From contig NZ_FLQY01000079.1 in assembly GCF_900089945.1 (NCBI RefSeq), positions 1 to 47,752 on the forward strand: DNA of 47,752 bases. The letters are read 5' to 3'. Within the stretch, counting starts at the first letter, position 1. Each line of letters opens with the position of its first letter. The translations under genes were made by a program, and so were the position numbers. The notes beneath the pieces were generated by a model. The model did no database searches and was not told the DNA's origin. It was given only the letters and a program-made list of their open reading frames with translations. The DNA is from Candidatus Propionivibrio aalborgensis (GTDB lineage: Bacteria; Pseudomonadota; Gammaproteobacteria; Burkholderiales; Rhodocyclaceae). Below, in pieces: positions 25,075 through 34,508 of this stretch.

Positions 25075-25709
25075 GGCCCATGGCAGCGCCGCTGGATCTC
25101 GAAAAGATCGCCAAGCTGACATTGACGCACTACAACCAGCGTGCCGACGAATTCCGTGAAGGCACGCGTGACCATGATGTGAGTCAGAACGTCAGCGCCT
25201 TGTTACGGCATATCGTCGGCGTGCCACCGTTCACGATTCTGGATTTTGGTTGCGGTCCGGGCCGCGACCTCAAAGTGTTCGCCGGACATGGTCACCGGGT
25301 CATCGGGCTTGATGGCGCCGAGCGTTTTGTCCAGATGGCGGGTGCCGAAACCGGCTGCGAAGTGTGGCACCAGGATTTTCTGGGGCTGGATCTGCCAGGA
25401 AGATTCTTCGATGGCGTATTTGCCAATGCGTCGCTGTTTCATGTGCCAACGCAGGAATTGCCGCGCGTGCTGATTCAACTGCGTGACGCACTCAAAATCG
25501 GTGGCGTTCTGTTCGCCTCAAATCCGCATGGTCAGAATGTCGAAGGTTGGAACGGCGGACGCTACGGCGCCTTTCACGACCCGGAACGATGGAGCTTCTT
25601 CATGACACGGGCCGGTTTTGTCGAGCTTGAGCACTACTACCGACCTGCCGGTGTGCCGCGTGCACAGCAACCGTGGCTGGCCAGCGTGTGGCGCAGGCTG
25701 GCGCCATGA
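25071..25709 (+). CDS. Class I SAM-dependent methyltransferase
   Basis: A 212-residue methyltransferase. Motif I is 'ILDFGCGPGRDLKVFAGHG', motif II acidic residue in 'HRVIGLDGAERFVQMA', and motif IV-like 'FDGVFANASLFHVPTQELP'. The closest general class is the UbiE/tellurite-resistance type (Methyltransf_11/25); the substrate is unknown. The ATG at 25071 overlaps the TGA of the pterin dehydratase gene, with AAGG upstream; a second ATG lies three codons later. Coupling with phhB suggests a shared transcript rather than a proven shared pathway. Confidence 0.87.
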   Translation: MRPMAAPLDLEKIAKLTLTHYNQRADEFREGTRDHDVSQNVSALLRHIVGVPPFTILDFGCGPGRDLKVFAGHGHRVIGLDGAERFVQMAGAETGCEVWHQDFLGLDLPGRFFDGVFANASLFHVPTQELPRVLIQLRDALKIGGVLFASNPHGQNVEGWNGGRYGAFHDPERWSFFMTRAGFVELEHYYRPAGVPRAQQPWLASVWRRLAP

Positions 25710-25734
25710 CCATCGTCCTTCCACAACAACGTCG

Positions 25735-26223
25735 CTACGGGGCCAGATCGATATCGTTTTTTACTTGGCCAAGGAAGGGCGCCAGCACCTGGCTTGCCTC
25801 GCCACGCAAGATCTTGCGCAGTTCAAGTCGCGCCAATTCTTGAGCAACACCGAGGTCTGCCAGCCGTTTCAATAAGGCATCGAATTTCTCGCGTCGCTTC
25901 TCGCCGTTTTCAGAGTAATCACGGCGTTCGGCATAGAGGCCATGTAGGGTCGACCCACAGACGCAATTGCGGAAGAACTCCAGTACGCGGGTGTCATCGT
26001 CATCGAAACTCGTCTTGACCCCTTTCTTCGGGCCGATGCCAACCGTGCGCTCGATGAAATCACGCGAGTTCTGATACACATTGCCACAGGTCCGGCATTG
26101 CTTGGGAAAGGTGGTTTCCGCCATCTCGCGCAAGCCGCGCAAGAACTCGGGGTCGATCAACTGCGCCGGTTGTTTCGCGGGCTCGGTCGATGCAGGCAAT
26201 GAAGAGGGGTGATCGTCAGCCAT
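25735..26223 (-). CDS. Conserved hypothetical protein with CxxC and CxC motifs
   Basis: A protein of about 162 residues with an unstructured Pro/Ser-rich N-terminus, then 'TFPKQCRTCGNVYQNSRDFI' and 'LEFFRNCVCGSTLHGLYAER', so the four cysteines could form a zinc knuckle or ribbon. The C-terminal part (100-162) is helical and charged and ends with 'FLGQVKNDIDLAP'. I have seen similar cysteine patterns in uncharacterised proteobacterial proteins but know no function. The ATG at 26223 is preferred over 26250 because AGGA lies upstream of it. It converges on the methyltransferase gene with a 25-base gap. Confidence 0.72.
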   Translation of the reverse strand: MADDHPSSLPASTEPAKQPAQLIDPEFLRGLREMAETTFPKQCRTCGNVYQNSRDFIERTVGIGPKKGVKTSFDDDDTRVLEFFRNCVCGSTLHGLYAERRDYSENGEKRREKFDALLKRLADLGVAQELARLELRKILRGEASQVLAPFLGQVKNDIDLAP

Positions 26224-26250
26224 GGCCGGATTGTCCTGCGTTTTTGGCAT

Positions 26251-26553
26251 TGTGCATAGCAGTGTTTAGCCCGATCAACGCTGGAGAATTACTGCCCGTT
26301 AAAGCCCCGCAAGGTCGACAGCCCAGAGTGGGCAAATGAGTCAGAAGAAACAGATGAATAAGTTGAGCGCTCCATGGGTGAAATATTCTCAGGCGTTGGA
26401 TGAGATTTGACCATTTGCCGGCCAGGTATTGACGAAATATAGTCAGTTCCGACCTGCCGGATACCCGTTGTCTCCTATCAGCAACGGCCGTTTGTAAGTA
26501 CCGGGCGGGTTGGGTACAAGTATGTAATTTTCACGGTTTTTAGGAGAAGGAAA
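26251..26553. other. Intergenic region without a recognised gene
   Basis: I see no gene, tRNA or clear terminator in these 303 bases between the zinc-motif hypothetical gene and the small GTG frame. The 3' part presumably holds the promoter of the small frame. The stretch 26701-26792, after the small frame and before the end of cysK, is also empty. Confidence 0.4.
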
Positions 26554-26700
26554 GTGGGAACGGAAATCTCGGTTTGGGGCGCAGGTTTTGCCATCGTGTT
26601 CATGGTTGCCTGTTTATCGTCGCCATGCATCGGTTTGCTGGTTGATTGGGTTGCTCGCCATCGGCAACACGCCGCAGGTGCAAAGCACGCCGGGGTTTAG
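26554..26700 (+). CDS. Possible small membrane protein with GTG start
   Basis: A 48-codon frame starting at GTG 26554 behind an excellent Shine-Dalgarno region (AGGAGAAGG, 26542-26550). The product begins 'VGTEISVWGAGFAIVFMVAC' and continues hydrophobic through residue about 31, then turns basic ('DWVARHRQHAAGAKHAGV'), the profile of a single-span membrane peptide with a positive C-terminal tail. No homologue comes to mind. It lies in the otherwise empty 26251-26792 region, so it is a credible but unproven small gene. Confidence 0.42.
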   Translation: MGTEISVWGAGFAIVFMVACLSSPCIGLLVDWVARHRQHAAGAKHAGV

Positions 26701-26792
26701 TCCGCTTCTTTTATTGCTCTTCAAGTTCCCCTGCCATCATCCCATCGAGGGCAGGGAAGCATCGTGCACGAACCCCGGCCCTGCTGTCGTCG

Positions 26793-27725
26793 TTAATCCA
26801 CCAGACCCGCAAAAAGCGGTGTGCTGAGGTAGCGTTCCCCGAACGAGGGAATGATGACGACGATCAGCTTGCCCGCGTTTTCAGGCCGCTTGGCGACCTC
26901 TATGGCCGCCCACAGGGCAGCGCCCGATGAAATTCCGACGAGCAGGCCTTCCTCGCGCGCAGCGCGGCGGGCAAAATCGAATGCATCGTCGCTCTTGACG
27001 CGGATCACTTCGTCGTAAATCTTGGTATTGAGAACATTCGGAACGAAGCCAGCGCCGATACCCTGGATCGGGTGCGGTCCCTTGGCGCCGCCCGAGAGTA
27101 TCGGCGAGGCATCCGGTTCTACAGCAATGGCCTTGAACGAGGGTTTGCGTTCCTTGAGCACCTCGCCGACGCCGGTAATCGTGCCGCCGGTGCCGATGCC
27201 GGAAATCAGGATGTCTACCTTGCCCTCCGTATCGCGCCAGATTTCTTCGGCTGTGGTGCGACGATGGACTTCGGGGTTGGCCGGGTTATTGAACTGTTGC
27301 AGCAGCAGGTAGCGCGGATCGGCGGCCGCCAGTTCCTCGGCCTTCTTGATCGCACCGCCCATGCCGTCCGGGCCTGGGGTCAGGATCAATTCGGCACCAA
27401 AGGCGCGCAGCAGGGCGCGGCGTTCCTTGCTCATGGTTTCCGGCATGGTCAGCACAATCTTGTAGCCGCGTGCGGCAGCGACCATGGCCAGCGCGATGCC
27501 GGTATTGCCGCTGGTGGGCTCGACGAGAATGGTGTCCGGCTTGATCTGGCCTGCCTTTTCGGCGGCGGTGATCATCGACTCGCCGATGCGATCCTTGACG
27601 CTGTGCGCCGGATTAAAGAACTCAAGCTTGGCGGCAATCGTTGCGCCGGCGCCTTCAGCCAGTCGATTGATACGGACAAGCGGCGTATTGCCGATCAGTT
27701 CGGTGACGCTGTTGGCGATGCGCAT
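26793..27725 (-). CDS. cysK: Cysteine synthase A (O-acetylserine sulfhydrylase)
   Basis: PLP enzyme (310 aa) that makes L-cysteine from O-acetylserine and sulfide. The PLP lysine is Lys44 in '[16 protein letters not shown]'; the substrate-binding '[20 protein letters not shown]' and the phosphate-binding '[20 protein letters not shown]' are intact. Length and pattern fit CysK rather than CysM. The ATG at 27725 has AGGAG upstream; the 23 extra in-frame codons before it have no similarity. It appears monocistronic and lies 164 bases downstream of the defence-like operon on the same strand. Confidence 0.95.
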   Translation of the reverse strand: MRIANSVTELIGNTPLVRINRLAEGAGATIAAKLEFFNPAHSVKDRIGESMITAAEKAGQIKPDTILVEPTSGNTGIALAMVAAARGYKIVLTMPETMSKERRALLRAFGAELILTPGPDGMGGAIKKAEELAAADPRYLLLQQFNNPANPEVHRRTTAEEIWRDTEGKVDILISGIGTGGTITGVGEVLKERKPSFKAIAVEPDASPILSGGAKGPHPIQGIGAGFVPNVLNTKIYDEVIRVKSDDAFDFARRAAREEGLLVGISSGAALWAAIEVAKRPENAGKLIVVIIPSFGERYLSTPLFAGLVD

Positions 27726-27889
27726 AGTGGTTCTCCTGTCAGGTTCGTGAGGGGTGCTTGGATTCGGTTGTGGCTCGTACGCGCCGAAGGTCATTTTCCG
27801 TCGAGGCCCGAGACGGTAGTGGTAATGATACTCCGGAGATCGCTGCTATCTGAAGTTTAGCCGCGCACCTCCTCTTCATCGCACGATCC

Positions 27890-28876
27890 TCAATGGAAAG
27901 TGTGCGGAGCCTCGTTCGCCCCGCAACACCTTTTGAATTTCTTGCCACTGCCGCAGGGGCACGGATCGTTGCGGCCGATCTTCGGCCCGCCGCGAATCAC
28001 CTGCCCAACGCTCTGCTGCCCGCCGAAATGAAAATCGTCGTCAACCAATCCGCCCGGCTGACTGGCTCGCCTGTCTTTCCAGAAAGCATGCATTTTCACC
28101 AGCGACAATTCGATTTCGTTCATCCACTTCTCGGCATCGCCGGCCCTCTTGGTGATATCGATGCCATCGTCGGTGCCCAAACGCAGGAATGGCGTAAACC
28201 AGGTGGGTTGACCAGCGGCCAATAGGCCCCAAGCCTCGTCGCTGAACTGAAAGCCGAGCAGGAAACCCTCGCACCATTCGGCGGCACCCCATTGGTCGCC
28301 AGACCAGAAAACCGGTTCGAAGGATGCCGGGGCATCGATGAACGTATGCACCACGGTGTTGTAGTGCCGCATGATGAGCGACATGATCCGATTGGCATGT
28401 TCCACACTCTCGAATCCCGCTTCGGACTCGCCGGTTTCTCTATCCCACACCCACGGCAGCCATTCAGACGGCATCACGGTGCGCGGGCCAATGGCAATCG
28501 CCGTCAGAAAGCCTTCCAGCGTCGAGACATCCATCGACGTCTCTTCAATGGTTTCGTTGGCAAGAAAGTCGTCCAGCTCGTTGAGCTCGGCCTCCGAAAG
28601 CGCCTGGTCCAGTTCTCTCATTCCGCGTTCTTCGGATGACGTTCCGATCAGCGAGTCGATCCCCTCTTCATCAATCGTTTTCAGCGCTTCGTCGAGTGCT
28701 TCCCGGTCGCTCGCAAACGAATCATCCCAAACGGTGGAGTTCCCGTGTTCATCAACCACTTCCAGCAGCCAGCCGCCTTCGCCATCTTCATAGATATCGA
28801 TTTGAACCGTCTTGCCATCCCGGGTGACGGATTGCGCCAGCGGTGACACGCGTGGGGTTGGGTCGAGTTCAGCCAT
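27890..28876 (-). CDS. UPF0149 (YecA-like) protein with C-terminal SEC-C zinc motif
   Basis: About 328 residues. The first 100 residues are acidic. A UPF0149/YecA-like helical region follows ('[20 protein letters not shown]', '[17 protein letters not shown]'). The C-terminus is a SEC-C zinc motif, '[20 protein letters not shown]', like the end of SecA. SEC-C proteins occur as ribosome- or SecA-linked accessories and are also common next to defence genes. Start is ATG 28876 or GTG 28888; neither has a strong Shine-Dalgarno site. It overlaps the DUF6398 gene by 8-20 bases and is the last gene of the operon running from the methyltransferase gene at 37019. Confidence 0.82.
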   Translation of the reverse strand: MAELDPTPRVSPLAQSVTRDGKTVQIDIYEDGEGGWLLEVVDEHGNSTVWDDSFASDREALDEALKTIDEEGIDSLIGTSSEERGMRELDQALSEAELNELDDFLANETIEETSMDVSTLEGFLTAIAIGPRTVMPSEWLPWVWDRETGESEAGFESVEHANRIMSLIMRHYNTVVHTFIDAPASFEPVFWSGDQWGAAEWCEGFLLGFQFSDEAWGLLAAGQPTWFTPFLRLGTDDGIDITKRAGDAEKWMNEIELSLVKMHAFWKDRRASQPGGLVDDDFHFGGQQSVGQVIRGGPKIGRNDPCPCGSGKKFKRCCGANEAPHTFH

Positions 28877-29402
28877 TGCTTGACTCACTCACATCTCGCT
28901 CGGCAGGAACAAAAGGAATCAGCCCTTTCTCAAAGGCCATCTGCTGCACTTCGGCGGGCATTTCGCGAATGTCGACCATGAAGCCGTTGACCTGCAACAG
29001 CCACACCATCGGGTTGTCAGCGAGACGGCTGGGCAAGGTCCATTCGGGAGACATCGGCCCCATTTTCAGCAGGTCGCGGATTTCCTTCGACTTGTTCTGC
29101 CCGGTGCTTTCGGCGATGCCAAAGAACTCGTAGATCACCTTGGGCTTACAGTGCGGTTTTTGTGACGGGTCATCCAGAAAATTGACCCGCCCGACCGCGT
29201 GCACCGCCGCTGCCGCCCAGACATTTTCCTTGCCCCTTAACAACGGCGAGGGCCGCTTTCTGGCAAGTGCGCCGACGACATGGTGAATCAGCTGCCGATA
29301 TTCTTCGTTGAGGTGCTTGGTACAGAATGCATCGACAAGTGCTGCAATGGCGACGTATTTTTCGGTAATGGGTTTGGGGATTTTCTGGGGCAGGTCGGTC
29401 AT
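28869..29402 (-). CDS. DUF6398-type protein
   Basis: A 177-residue protein that I place in the DUF6398 family: '[20 protein letters not shown]', '[20 protein letters not shown]', '[20 protein letters not shown]', then '[20 protein letters not shown]', which looks like a helix-turn-helix segment near residue 110. Function unknown. GAGGA lies upstream of the ATG. It sits 11 bases after the DUF262 gene and overlaps the SEC-C gene, so it is part of the same transcript and probably accessory to it. Confidence 0.72.
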   Translation of the reverse strand: MTDLPQKIPKPITEKYVAIAALVDAFCTKHLNEEYRQLIHHVVGALARKRPSPLLRGKENVWAAAAVHAVGRVNFLDDPSQKPHCKPKVIYEFFGIAESTGQNKSKEIRDLLKMGPMSPEWTLPSRLADNPMVWLLQVNGFMVDIREMPAEVQQMAFEKGLIPFVPAERDVSESSNG

Positions 29403-29413
29403 GTTGGCGATCC

Positions 29414-31123
29414 TCAGTACGAAGCCCGAATACGCTGCAGCAAATCGTTGTGCCGGTTTTCCAGGTCGACCAGTGCGAACGATGTGAGTGTCAGAAGCCG
29501 CTGCGAATTGGGCAGGCTCTCGACACGGTCCTCAAAATAGCGTACCCGCTTGTCGGCAAAATCCAGATTGCCCAAAGAGGTGTTCTTGCGTCGAGACAGC
29601 AACATCAGGTTACCCAGACGGTGCAGCCATTCCTCGCGCTGTTCTTCGGTAAAACCCTTGACCCACTGGCTGGCCTTGGCCGGTGTTTGCGGCAGGATGT
29701 GCTCGACACTGATCTCGTCAGGCAGATTCAGCGGTGCGGCGTGGCTCGCGAGTAGGTATTCCAATCGCAGCAGCACGTACTTGGCGAAACGTCGGCCATA
29801 AATGGCACCGTCGAGCAAGCTCATCAGTAGCACTCGATCGAAGTCGAATATTTTGCTCGACAACACGTCGTCCGGGTTGGCAGTAGATTCGATGGCCTTG
29901 AGCACATCGTTCATGTTGCTGATGCGCTGGGTCGGCGTGAATTGCACGATCCAATCGGCAGAGAATTTGTTGTCAATACGCTCGATCAAATCGATCAGTT
30001 TCTGCGCCTTGAATTTGCGATACCACGCCAGCACCGGTGGAATCCAGTCGGTCGAGGGCAACCCCCGTCGCATCACGTTGATGCGATTACGGTAAGCGTT
30101 GCCCAGGCTTGCCGGCAAGCCATCGAACAAAATCGTCTCATTAAACGCATCCTTGTAGGCTTTTACTGCCTCGAACGTAGCTGCGCCAAGTTCGAGTAGC
30201 GGTGGCTTGGCACCGTAAATGCGCTCGTCGAACTCCTTGAGCAGGCCTTCGCGGGCTTTGTCCTTTACGTAGATGGTGCGCACCAGCGACAGGAAACGAT
30301 CAAACTCGTCGCGGCCCATCTCGCCCTCGACTTCTTCCCAATACTCGGCCCATTTGCCGCGATCCTTCTCGCCCGTAATCGCGCCTAGATTTTTTGCCTT
30401 GATGATGTCGCTGTTCGACAGCGGAATTCCACGGTCGTTGAGGATGGTGAAAAGACGGAAGGCATCGTCCAGTTCCTCGGTTGCCACGTAGATGAACAGT
30501 GCGTTGTTCAGCAAGAAGCTAACGAAGCGGTCGAATTCGCCAGCACTAGAAAAGCGTTCGCCATCGTTGAAACTGCTATGGATGGTCTGCATACCGGCCG
30601 CCATATTGGCAAGCGACAGATTCTTGCTGGCGGCAATGCCAGCAAGATCGGGGCTGCGGGAGCCACTATCGTTCTTGACGTAGCGTTCGATGAACTCGCC
30701 CACGTTGTCGCGAATGTCATAGACAAGGCGGTTACGGCCAGGGGTGTTTTTCCACCTGTTCTCTTTCTGGTAGAGCATCTCGCGGCAGGCGCCCTTGAGA
30801 TCTACATCGGCCACCCGGTCCCGGATGCAGGCCAGCGTGAGCATCAGAGTAGTCAAGCGTTGCTGACCATCGAGCAGCTCGTGTTCTTCGAAGCTCACGC
30901 CGTCTTCGGTACGCGTTGCTTTGCGAAGCACCATCGAGCCGAGGAAATACTGCCCATCCGGGTTGTGCTCGCTGGCGTAGTTCACATCGTCGATCAACTC
31001 CGAAATCTCGTCCTTACCCCAGACGTAAGCACGTTGGTAGTCCGGAATGCGGAACCAGAAGCGCGAAAACACTTCGCGGATAACGACCTTGGCGCTGTCG
31101 ATCTGACCCTTCTTATTTGTCAT
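29414..31123 (-). CDS. DUF262/DUF1524 protein (GmrSD-like)
   Basis: Length 569 aa. The N-terminal DUF262 (ParB-like/GmrS-like) domain shows 'FWFRIPDYQRAYVWGKDEIS' and the nucleotide-binding signature 'ELLDGQQRLTTLMLTLACIR' (DGQQR at 85-89). The C-terminal DUF1524 (GmrD-like HNH) domain shows 'ISVEHILPQTP' near residue 475 and 'LHRLGNLMLLSRRKNTSLGN', so the His-Asn-Asn nuclease core seems intact. GmrSD enzymes cut DNA with modified cytosines using nucleotide hydrolysis; here the domains are fused in one chain. The ATG at 31123 has AGGGA upstream and lies within 14 bases of the res stop, so it is translated from the same mRNA as the type III-like genes. Confidence 0.88.
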   Translation of the reverse strand: MTNKKGQIDSAKVVIREVFSRFWFRIPDYQRAYVWGKDEISELIDDVNYASEHNPDGQYFLGSMVLRKATRTEDGVSFEEHELLDGQQRLTTLMLTLACIRDRVADVDLKGACREMLYQKENRWKNTPGRNRLVYDIRDNVGEFIERYVKNDSGSRSPDLAGIAASKNLSLANMAAGMQTIHSSFNDGERFSSAGEFDRFVSFLLNNALFIYVATEELDDAFRLFTILNDRGIPLSNSDIIKAKNLGAITGEKDRGKWAEYWEEVEGEMGRDEFDRFLSLVRTIYVKDKAREGLLKEFDERIYGAKPPLLELGAATFEAVKAYKDAFNETILFDGLPASLGNAYRNRINVMRRGLPSTDWIPPVLAWYRKFKAQKLIDLIERIDNKFSADWIVQFTPTQRISNMNDVLKAIESTANPDDVLSSKIFDFDRVLLMSLLDGAIYGRRFAKYVLLRLEYLLASHAAPLNLPDEISVEHILPQTPAKASQWVKGFTEEQREEWLHRLGNLMLLSRRKNTSLGNLDFADKRVRYFEDRVESLPNSQRLLTLTSFALVDLENRHNDLLQRIRASY

Positions 31124-31136
31124 TATGTATCCCTGA

Positions 31137-33656
31137 TTACTTGGCCAATTTGGCAAACAAATTATCCAACTGCGAGTTGCTGGTAATCAGCAGCAGTTGC
31201 TTGATCGTCGCCTCCTTGTTGATTTCCAGTCGTGCGTAGTGATCACCACCCGCTGGCGATGCCTGTTTGCGAATCAACTGAATGCGTCCAAACAGTGCGC
31301 CGTGGCGTTCAGCGAAACGCGCCAGACCGACAGCCTTCTCGAAGTTATCGCCGAGACTCGGATCGTGGGGCTCCAGGATGTCGATAGTGAAGTCATCGTC
31401 ATCCTGCTGCACGATCACCAAATCCGGGAACATAGGGCGCACGTCGCCGCCCGTCTCGTAGGGAATTTCCAGAGACCACTGCTTGCGATCCACATTGCGC
31501 AGCCAGCCGACGACCTCTGGCCTTACCAGTTCATCTTGCAAGACGCCTGCCTCCCACGTGCCAAGGTCGGCACGGAACTGTCCGTCGCTTTCCACGTACA
31601 GATGGTGCTGCCAAAAGTCGGCGCTGGCGGTACGGCGAAAATCAATGGATTCGGGTAATCTCCACGGTACCGCGTTCGGCTTGGCAGTGGCGAGGCGCAA
31701 TTTCTCATAGTTGGCCCGGCGCTGTTCCTTGAGTTTGGCGATAGTCTTCTTGTGAGTGTCGTACAAGGCGTCAAACGTTTTTTCAGAAGCCGACTCCATC
31801 GTCGACATAGCCGAATGGTTACGGGCTAAGACGATGGCTTCGACTTTCACATCCAGCGCATCCCGGTCGGCGTGCGTTTGCCAGTAGGTCATGTGCAGGC
31901 CGTGGCTCAGCGCCCGGCCGGCTTCCTCGAACAATCGATCAATGTCCACGCCGGAGGCGTCGATGTGATAGTCCGTTTCTGGCTCGGCAACTCTCGTGCC
32001 GTTTTTAACTGCGAGAGTCTTCAGGCCGACACGCGTGATGGACTGCGCTACGGCATCAAACTGGCCCGCCGATTTCATGATTTTGATCTGCTCTGCCATC
32101 CACTCGACGATTTGATTCTTGGCTTTATCCCAAGCTTCATCATCGATCTCATCCATCGTCAGGTCGCGCGAAATAGCCATGAAGCGCCGCAAATGACTTT
32201 GTGCCCGGGCGGCATTGACGCGGTAAGTGACCCGATCATCCAATGCGGCGAAAATCTTCTCTGTACCGATACGGCGACCGAGCACCACCAGATTGCGGCT
32301 GGAACCGGTTTCCGATGGTGGTACGTCTTCGACGTTGTGCAGAGACTCGACCACACTGGTGACGGCCTGTGTATCGAAGTAGGGCAGAAACAAATGCACG
32401 TCGTTCAAGGCCGCATCGCGCTCGATGCGCCGCGCCAGAGGTGTGCGCACCATCCGGCCGAGCAACTGAGCAATGTAGGTGTGATCTTCGGCTCGACGGA
32501 ACGACATCATTACTTCTGCCCGCGGGCAATCCCATCCTGTCGACAGGCTGGTTTTGAAGAACACGATACCGATGCTCTTGTCGGCATCGATGCGTGAGGC
32601 ATCCACCTTGCGCATCCGTCGACCACCCACGTCGATGTCGCCGGTATCGTGCATGGCATGTGCAACTTCACCTTCGCTGAGGCGGCGGCCAATGGCACTC
32701 TCGATGACGTTCAAGGCATCGGTGAGGCTGGTTCTTGTCACGGCATTCGCTGTCGCATTGTCCACTTGCACCACCAGCACCGGCCAGATGGGCTGCTCGC
32801 CCTCCGCCTCGCAATAGGCCGCCCAAGCTGTCGTCATTTGCCCCCAACGGCGAGCAGCCTCCTCAAGGAGTGCCATCTCGGCGGTGGTCGCCGATTCCGG
32901 ATGATGAATCAGGATGCGGTCTTTCAGCAGGCCAGATTGCCTGACCTCATCGGGCGGAATGGCCACCTTGTGAACCGTGTGTGGTGCGTGTTCCAGCAAG
33001 TCCATGAATCGCCTGGGCGTGGCCGATACACCAATGACCAACGGCATCTTGGTGAGGCCTGCTTCCGGGTGGCCGAGCAAAAACCGCTGCATCAGCGTTT
33101 GTGCCTCCTTCTCACCCCTCCCGCCTGCCATACCTCGGTGCGCCTCATCGATCACCACATAAAATCGATCTGGAATCGCCTTGGCCGTATTGGTCAGCGT
33201 GCTCCAGATCGAATACTGGCGACCATCACCCACCTTCGTCAAAAGCTTGTCATTGCCCAGCTTCTGCGTGTTGATGAAATACACGCGGCCGCCCTGCAAG
33301 CGTTCGGCGTCAAAGGTCGAATCAATCGGAATGAGCTGATTGACCCGATAAATACGATCCGACTGGCTCTCGATCTTGAGCTTGGTCTGCTCGTTGAGTT
33401 CGGGCATGTCCGAAACCCACAGGATCACTGCATCCGGCTGTGGTTGCCAGTCCAGCGGCCAGGCCAGTTGGTCGTCAGGCTCGTCGAGAATGGCCTCGAA
33501 TAGCGCCGTCATCACGATGGTCTTGCCGCTGCCGGTCGGCGCGGAAAAGGCAATGGCCTGTGGGTTGTCACTGCTGGCGAAATTGCGCGCAGCGGCAAGC
33601 TTGTCGCGCAGCAGATGAAGCGCATCCTTCTGGAAGTCGAACAGGGTGACTTTCAT
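31137..33656 (-). CDS. res: Type III restriction-like helicase/nuclease subunit (Res)
   Basis: Length 839 aa, SF2 helicase of the type III restriction subunit type. Walker A 'FSAPTGSGKTIVMTALF' (residues 39-46), DEAH box 'YVVIDEAHRGMAGGRGEKEA' near 170, motif III 'VIGVSATPRRFMDL', and motif V/VI 'STGWDCPRAEVMMSF' with 'QLLGRMVRTPLARRIE' are intact. The C-terminal region has 'MFPDLVIVQQDDDDFTIDIL' followed by EPHD where type III nucleases carry PD...(D/E)xK, so the lysine is not in the canonical place. It overlaps the DinD-like gene by 4 bases (ATGA). Together with Mod it should cut unmodified DNA, if the nuclease is active. Confidence 0.87.
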   Translation of the reverse strand: MKVTLFDFQKDALHLLRDKLAAARNFASSDNPQAIAFSAPTGSGKTIVMTALFEAILDEPDDQLAWPLDWQPQPDAVILWVSDMPELNEQTKLKIESQSDRIYRVNQLIPIDSTFDAERLQGGRVYFINTQKLGNDKLLTKVGDGRQYSIWSTLTNTAKAIPDRFYVVIDEAHRGMAGGRGEKEAQTLMQRFLLGHPEAGLTKMPLVIGVSATPRRFMDLLEHAPHTVHKVAIPPDEVRQSGLLKDRILIHHPESATTAEMALLEEAARRWGQMTTAWAAYCEAEGEQPIWPVLVVQVDNATANAVTRTSLTDALNVIESAIGRRLSEGEVAHAMHDTGDIDVGGRRMRKVDASRIDADKSIGIVFFKTSLSTGWDCPRAEVMMSFRRAEDHTYIAQLLGRMVRTPLARRIERDAALNDVHLFLPYFDTQAVTSVVESLHNVEDVPPSETGSSRNLVVLGRRIGTEKIFAALDDRVTYRVNAARAQSHLRRFMAISRDLTMDEIDDEAWDKAKNQIVEWMAEQIKIMKSAGQFDAVAQSITRVGLKTLAVKNGTRVAEPETDYHIDASGVDIDRLFEEAGRALSHGLHMTYWQTHADRDALDVKVEAIVLARNHSAMSTMESASEKTFDALYDTHKKTIAKLKEQRRANYEKLRLATAKPNAVPWRLPESIDFRRTASADFWQHHLYVESDGQFRADLGTWEAGVLQDELVRPEVVGWLRNVDRKQWSLEIPYETGGDVRPMFPDLVIVQQDDDDFTIDILEPHDPSLGDNFEKAVGLARFAERHGALFGRIQLIRKQASPAGGDHYARLEINKEATIKQLLLITSNSQLDNLFAKLAK

Positions 33657-34504
33657 TTTTTTCTCTTGCCTTCCAGTTTCTTCTGCGCACTCTCGATCTG
33701 CTGAATGCTCTTTTCTGGTGTGGGCAGCGCCTCGGGCATGGTGCCGCCCAACTCATCGATAGTTTGGCGTACTTTCTTGCCAACTTCGAAGTGGGTCTGG
33801 TTTGCTTTCTGTTTGCCGCGTACCTGGTCGCGGCGCAGTTTCTCTTCCGTTTGTGTGGCGCGGAACAGATTGGCGGCCAGTTCGGTGCTGCCCATGTGGT
33901 CGAGAATTTTCTGGCTCTTCTTTAGCCCCTTGATGGCGTGAATGTCTTTCGCGCCCCGCCCGCCGTAGAGACCCTTGTAGCCGTGATCCTGAAAAATGGC
34001 ATAGTCGAGAGGCGTGTCGACGCCGGCCTCTTTGGCGGCAGCGGCGAGATGCTTGTTGTGCTCGGCAAGTTCGTTGCGGATGGCTAAGCGCTTGTCGTTT
34101 TCGGACAGACGGGCAAAGTCCTCGTTATCGCGCAATTCCTGGCGGCGGGTCTGCAGGGCGAAGTAGCTCTGGCCGTTGGCGATGACCGGCTTGGACGGAT
34201 CACCGTTCTGGACGATCAGGTAACACGCGTAGCGGGAGAGGCGAAAATCCTCGACCTGCCGCTTCGCTCCGGAGCCGATGTCGACCATTGTGAGGACATC
34301 CTCAATATGGTTCTCCACCGCCTGAGCGCTGTTACGACAAGCTTCCTTGGCCCGTTCGACGACCGGCAGAAAGTGCCGGTACTGCGAATAGTCCAGCACG
34401 GTAGCCAACTGTCGAGCCAGCCAGAATTCGTTGCCTTCGGCATCGAACAGGCGAATGCTCTCGAAGGTTTCGTGGTGCTGCTCAACAACGCGTTTTTCGG
34501 TCAT
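33653..34504 (-). CDS. dinD: DinD-like protein (BRO-type N-terminal domain)
   Basis: A 283-residue protein of the DinD (DNA-damage-inducible protein D) family. The N-terminal Bro-N-like domain reads 'ETFESIRLFDAEGNEFWLAR' and 'FLPVVERAKEACRNSA', and the family continues with 'DFRLSRYACYLIVQNGDPSK', 'YFALQTRRQELRDNEDFARL' and 'LAEHNKHLAAAAKEAGVDTP'. In E. coli DinD is LexA-regulated and modulates RecA; I saw no obvious LexA site here. It lies 4 bases after the mod gene and overlaps res by 4 bases, an unusual but evidently fixed position inside a restriction-modification operon. Confidence 0.9.
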   Translation of the reverse strand: MTEKRVVEQHHETFESIRLFDAEGNEFWLARQLATVLDYSQYRHFLPVVERAKEACRNSAQAVENHIEDVLTMVDIGSGAKRQVEDFRLSRYACYLIVQNGDPSKPVIANGQSYFALQTRRQELRDNEDFARLSENDKRLAIRNELAEHNKHLAAAAKEAGVDTPLDYAIFQDHGYKGLYGGRGAKDIHAIKGLKKSQKILDHMGSTELAANLFRATQTEEKLRRDQVRGKQKANQTHFEVGKKVRQTIDELGGTMPEALPTPEKSIQQIESAQKKLEGKRKK

Positions 34505-34508
34505 GCGC

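Noticed and set aside
26588-26827. A 79-codon plus-strand frame near cysK
   Set aside because: Proline- and serine-rich without pattern or ribosome site; the GTG frame at 26554 in the same place is better supported.
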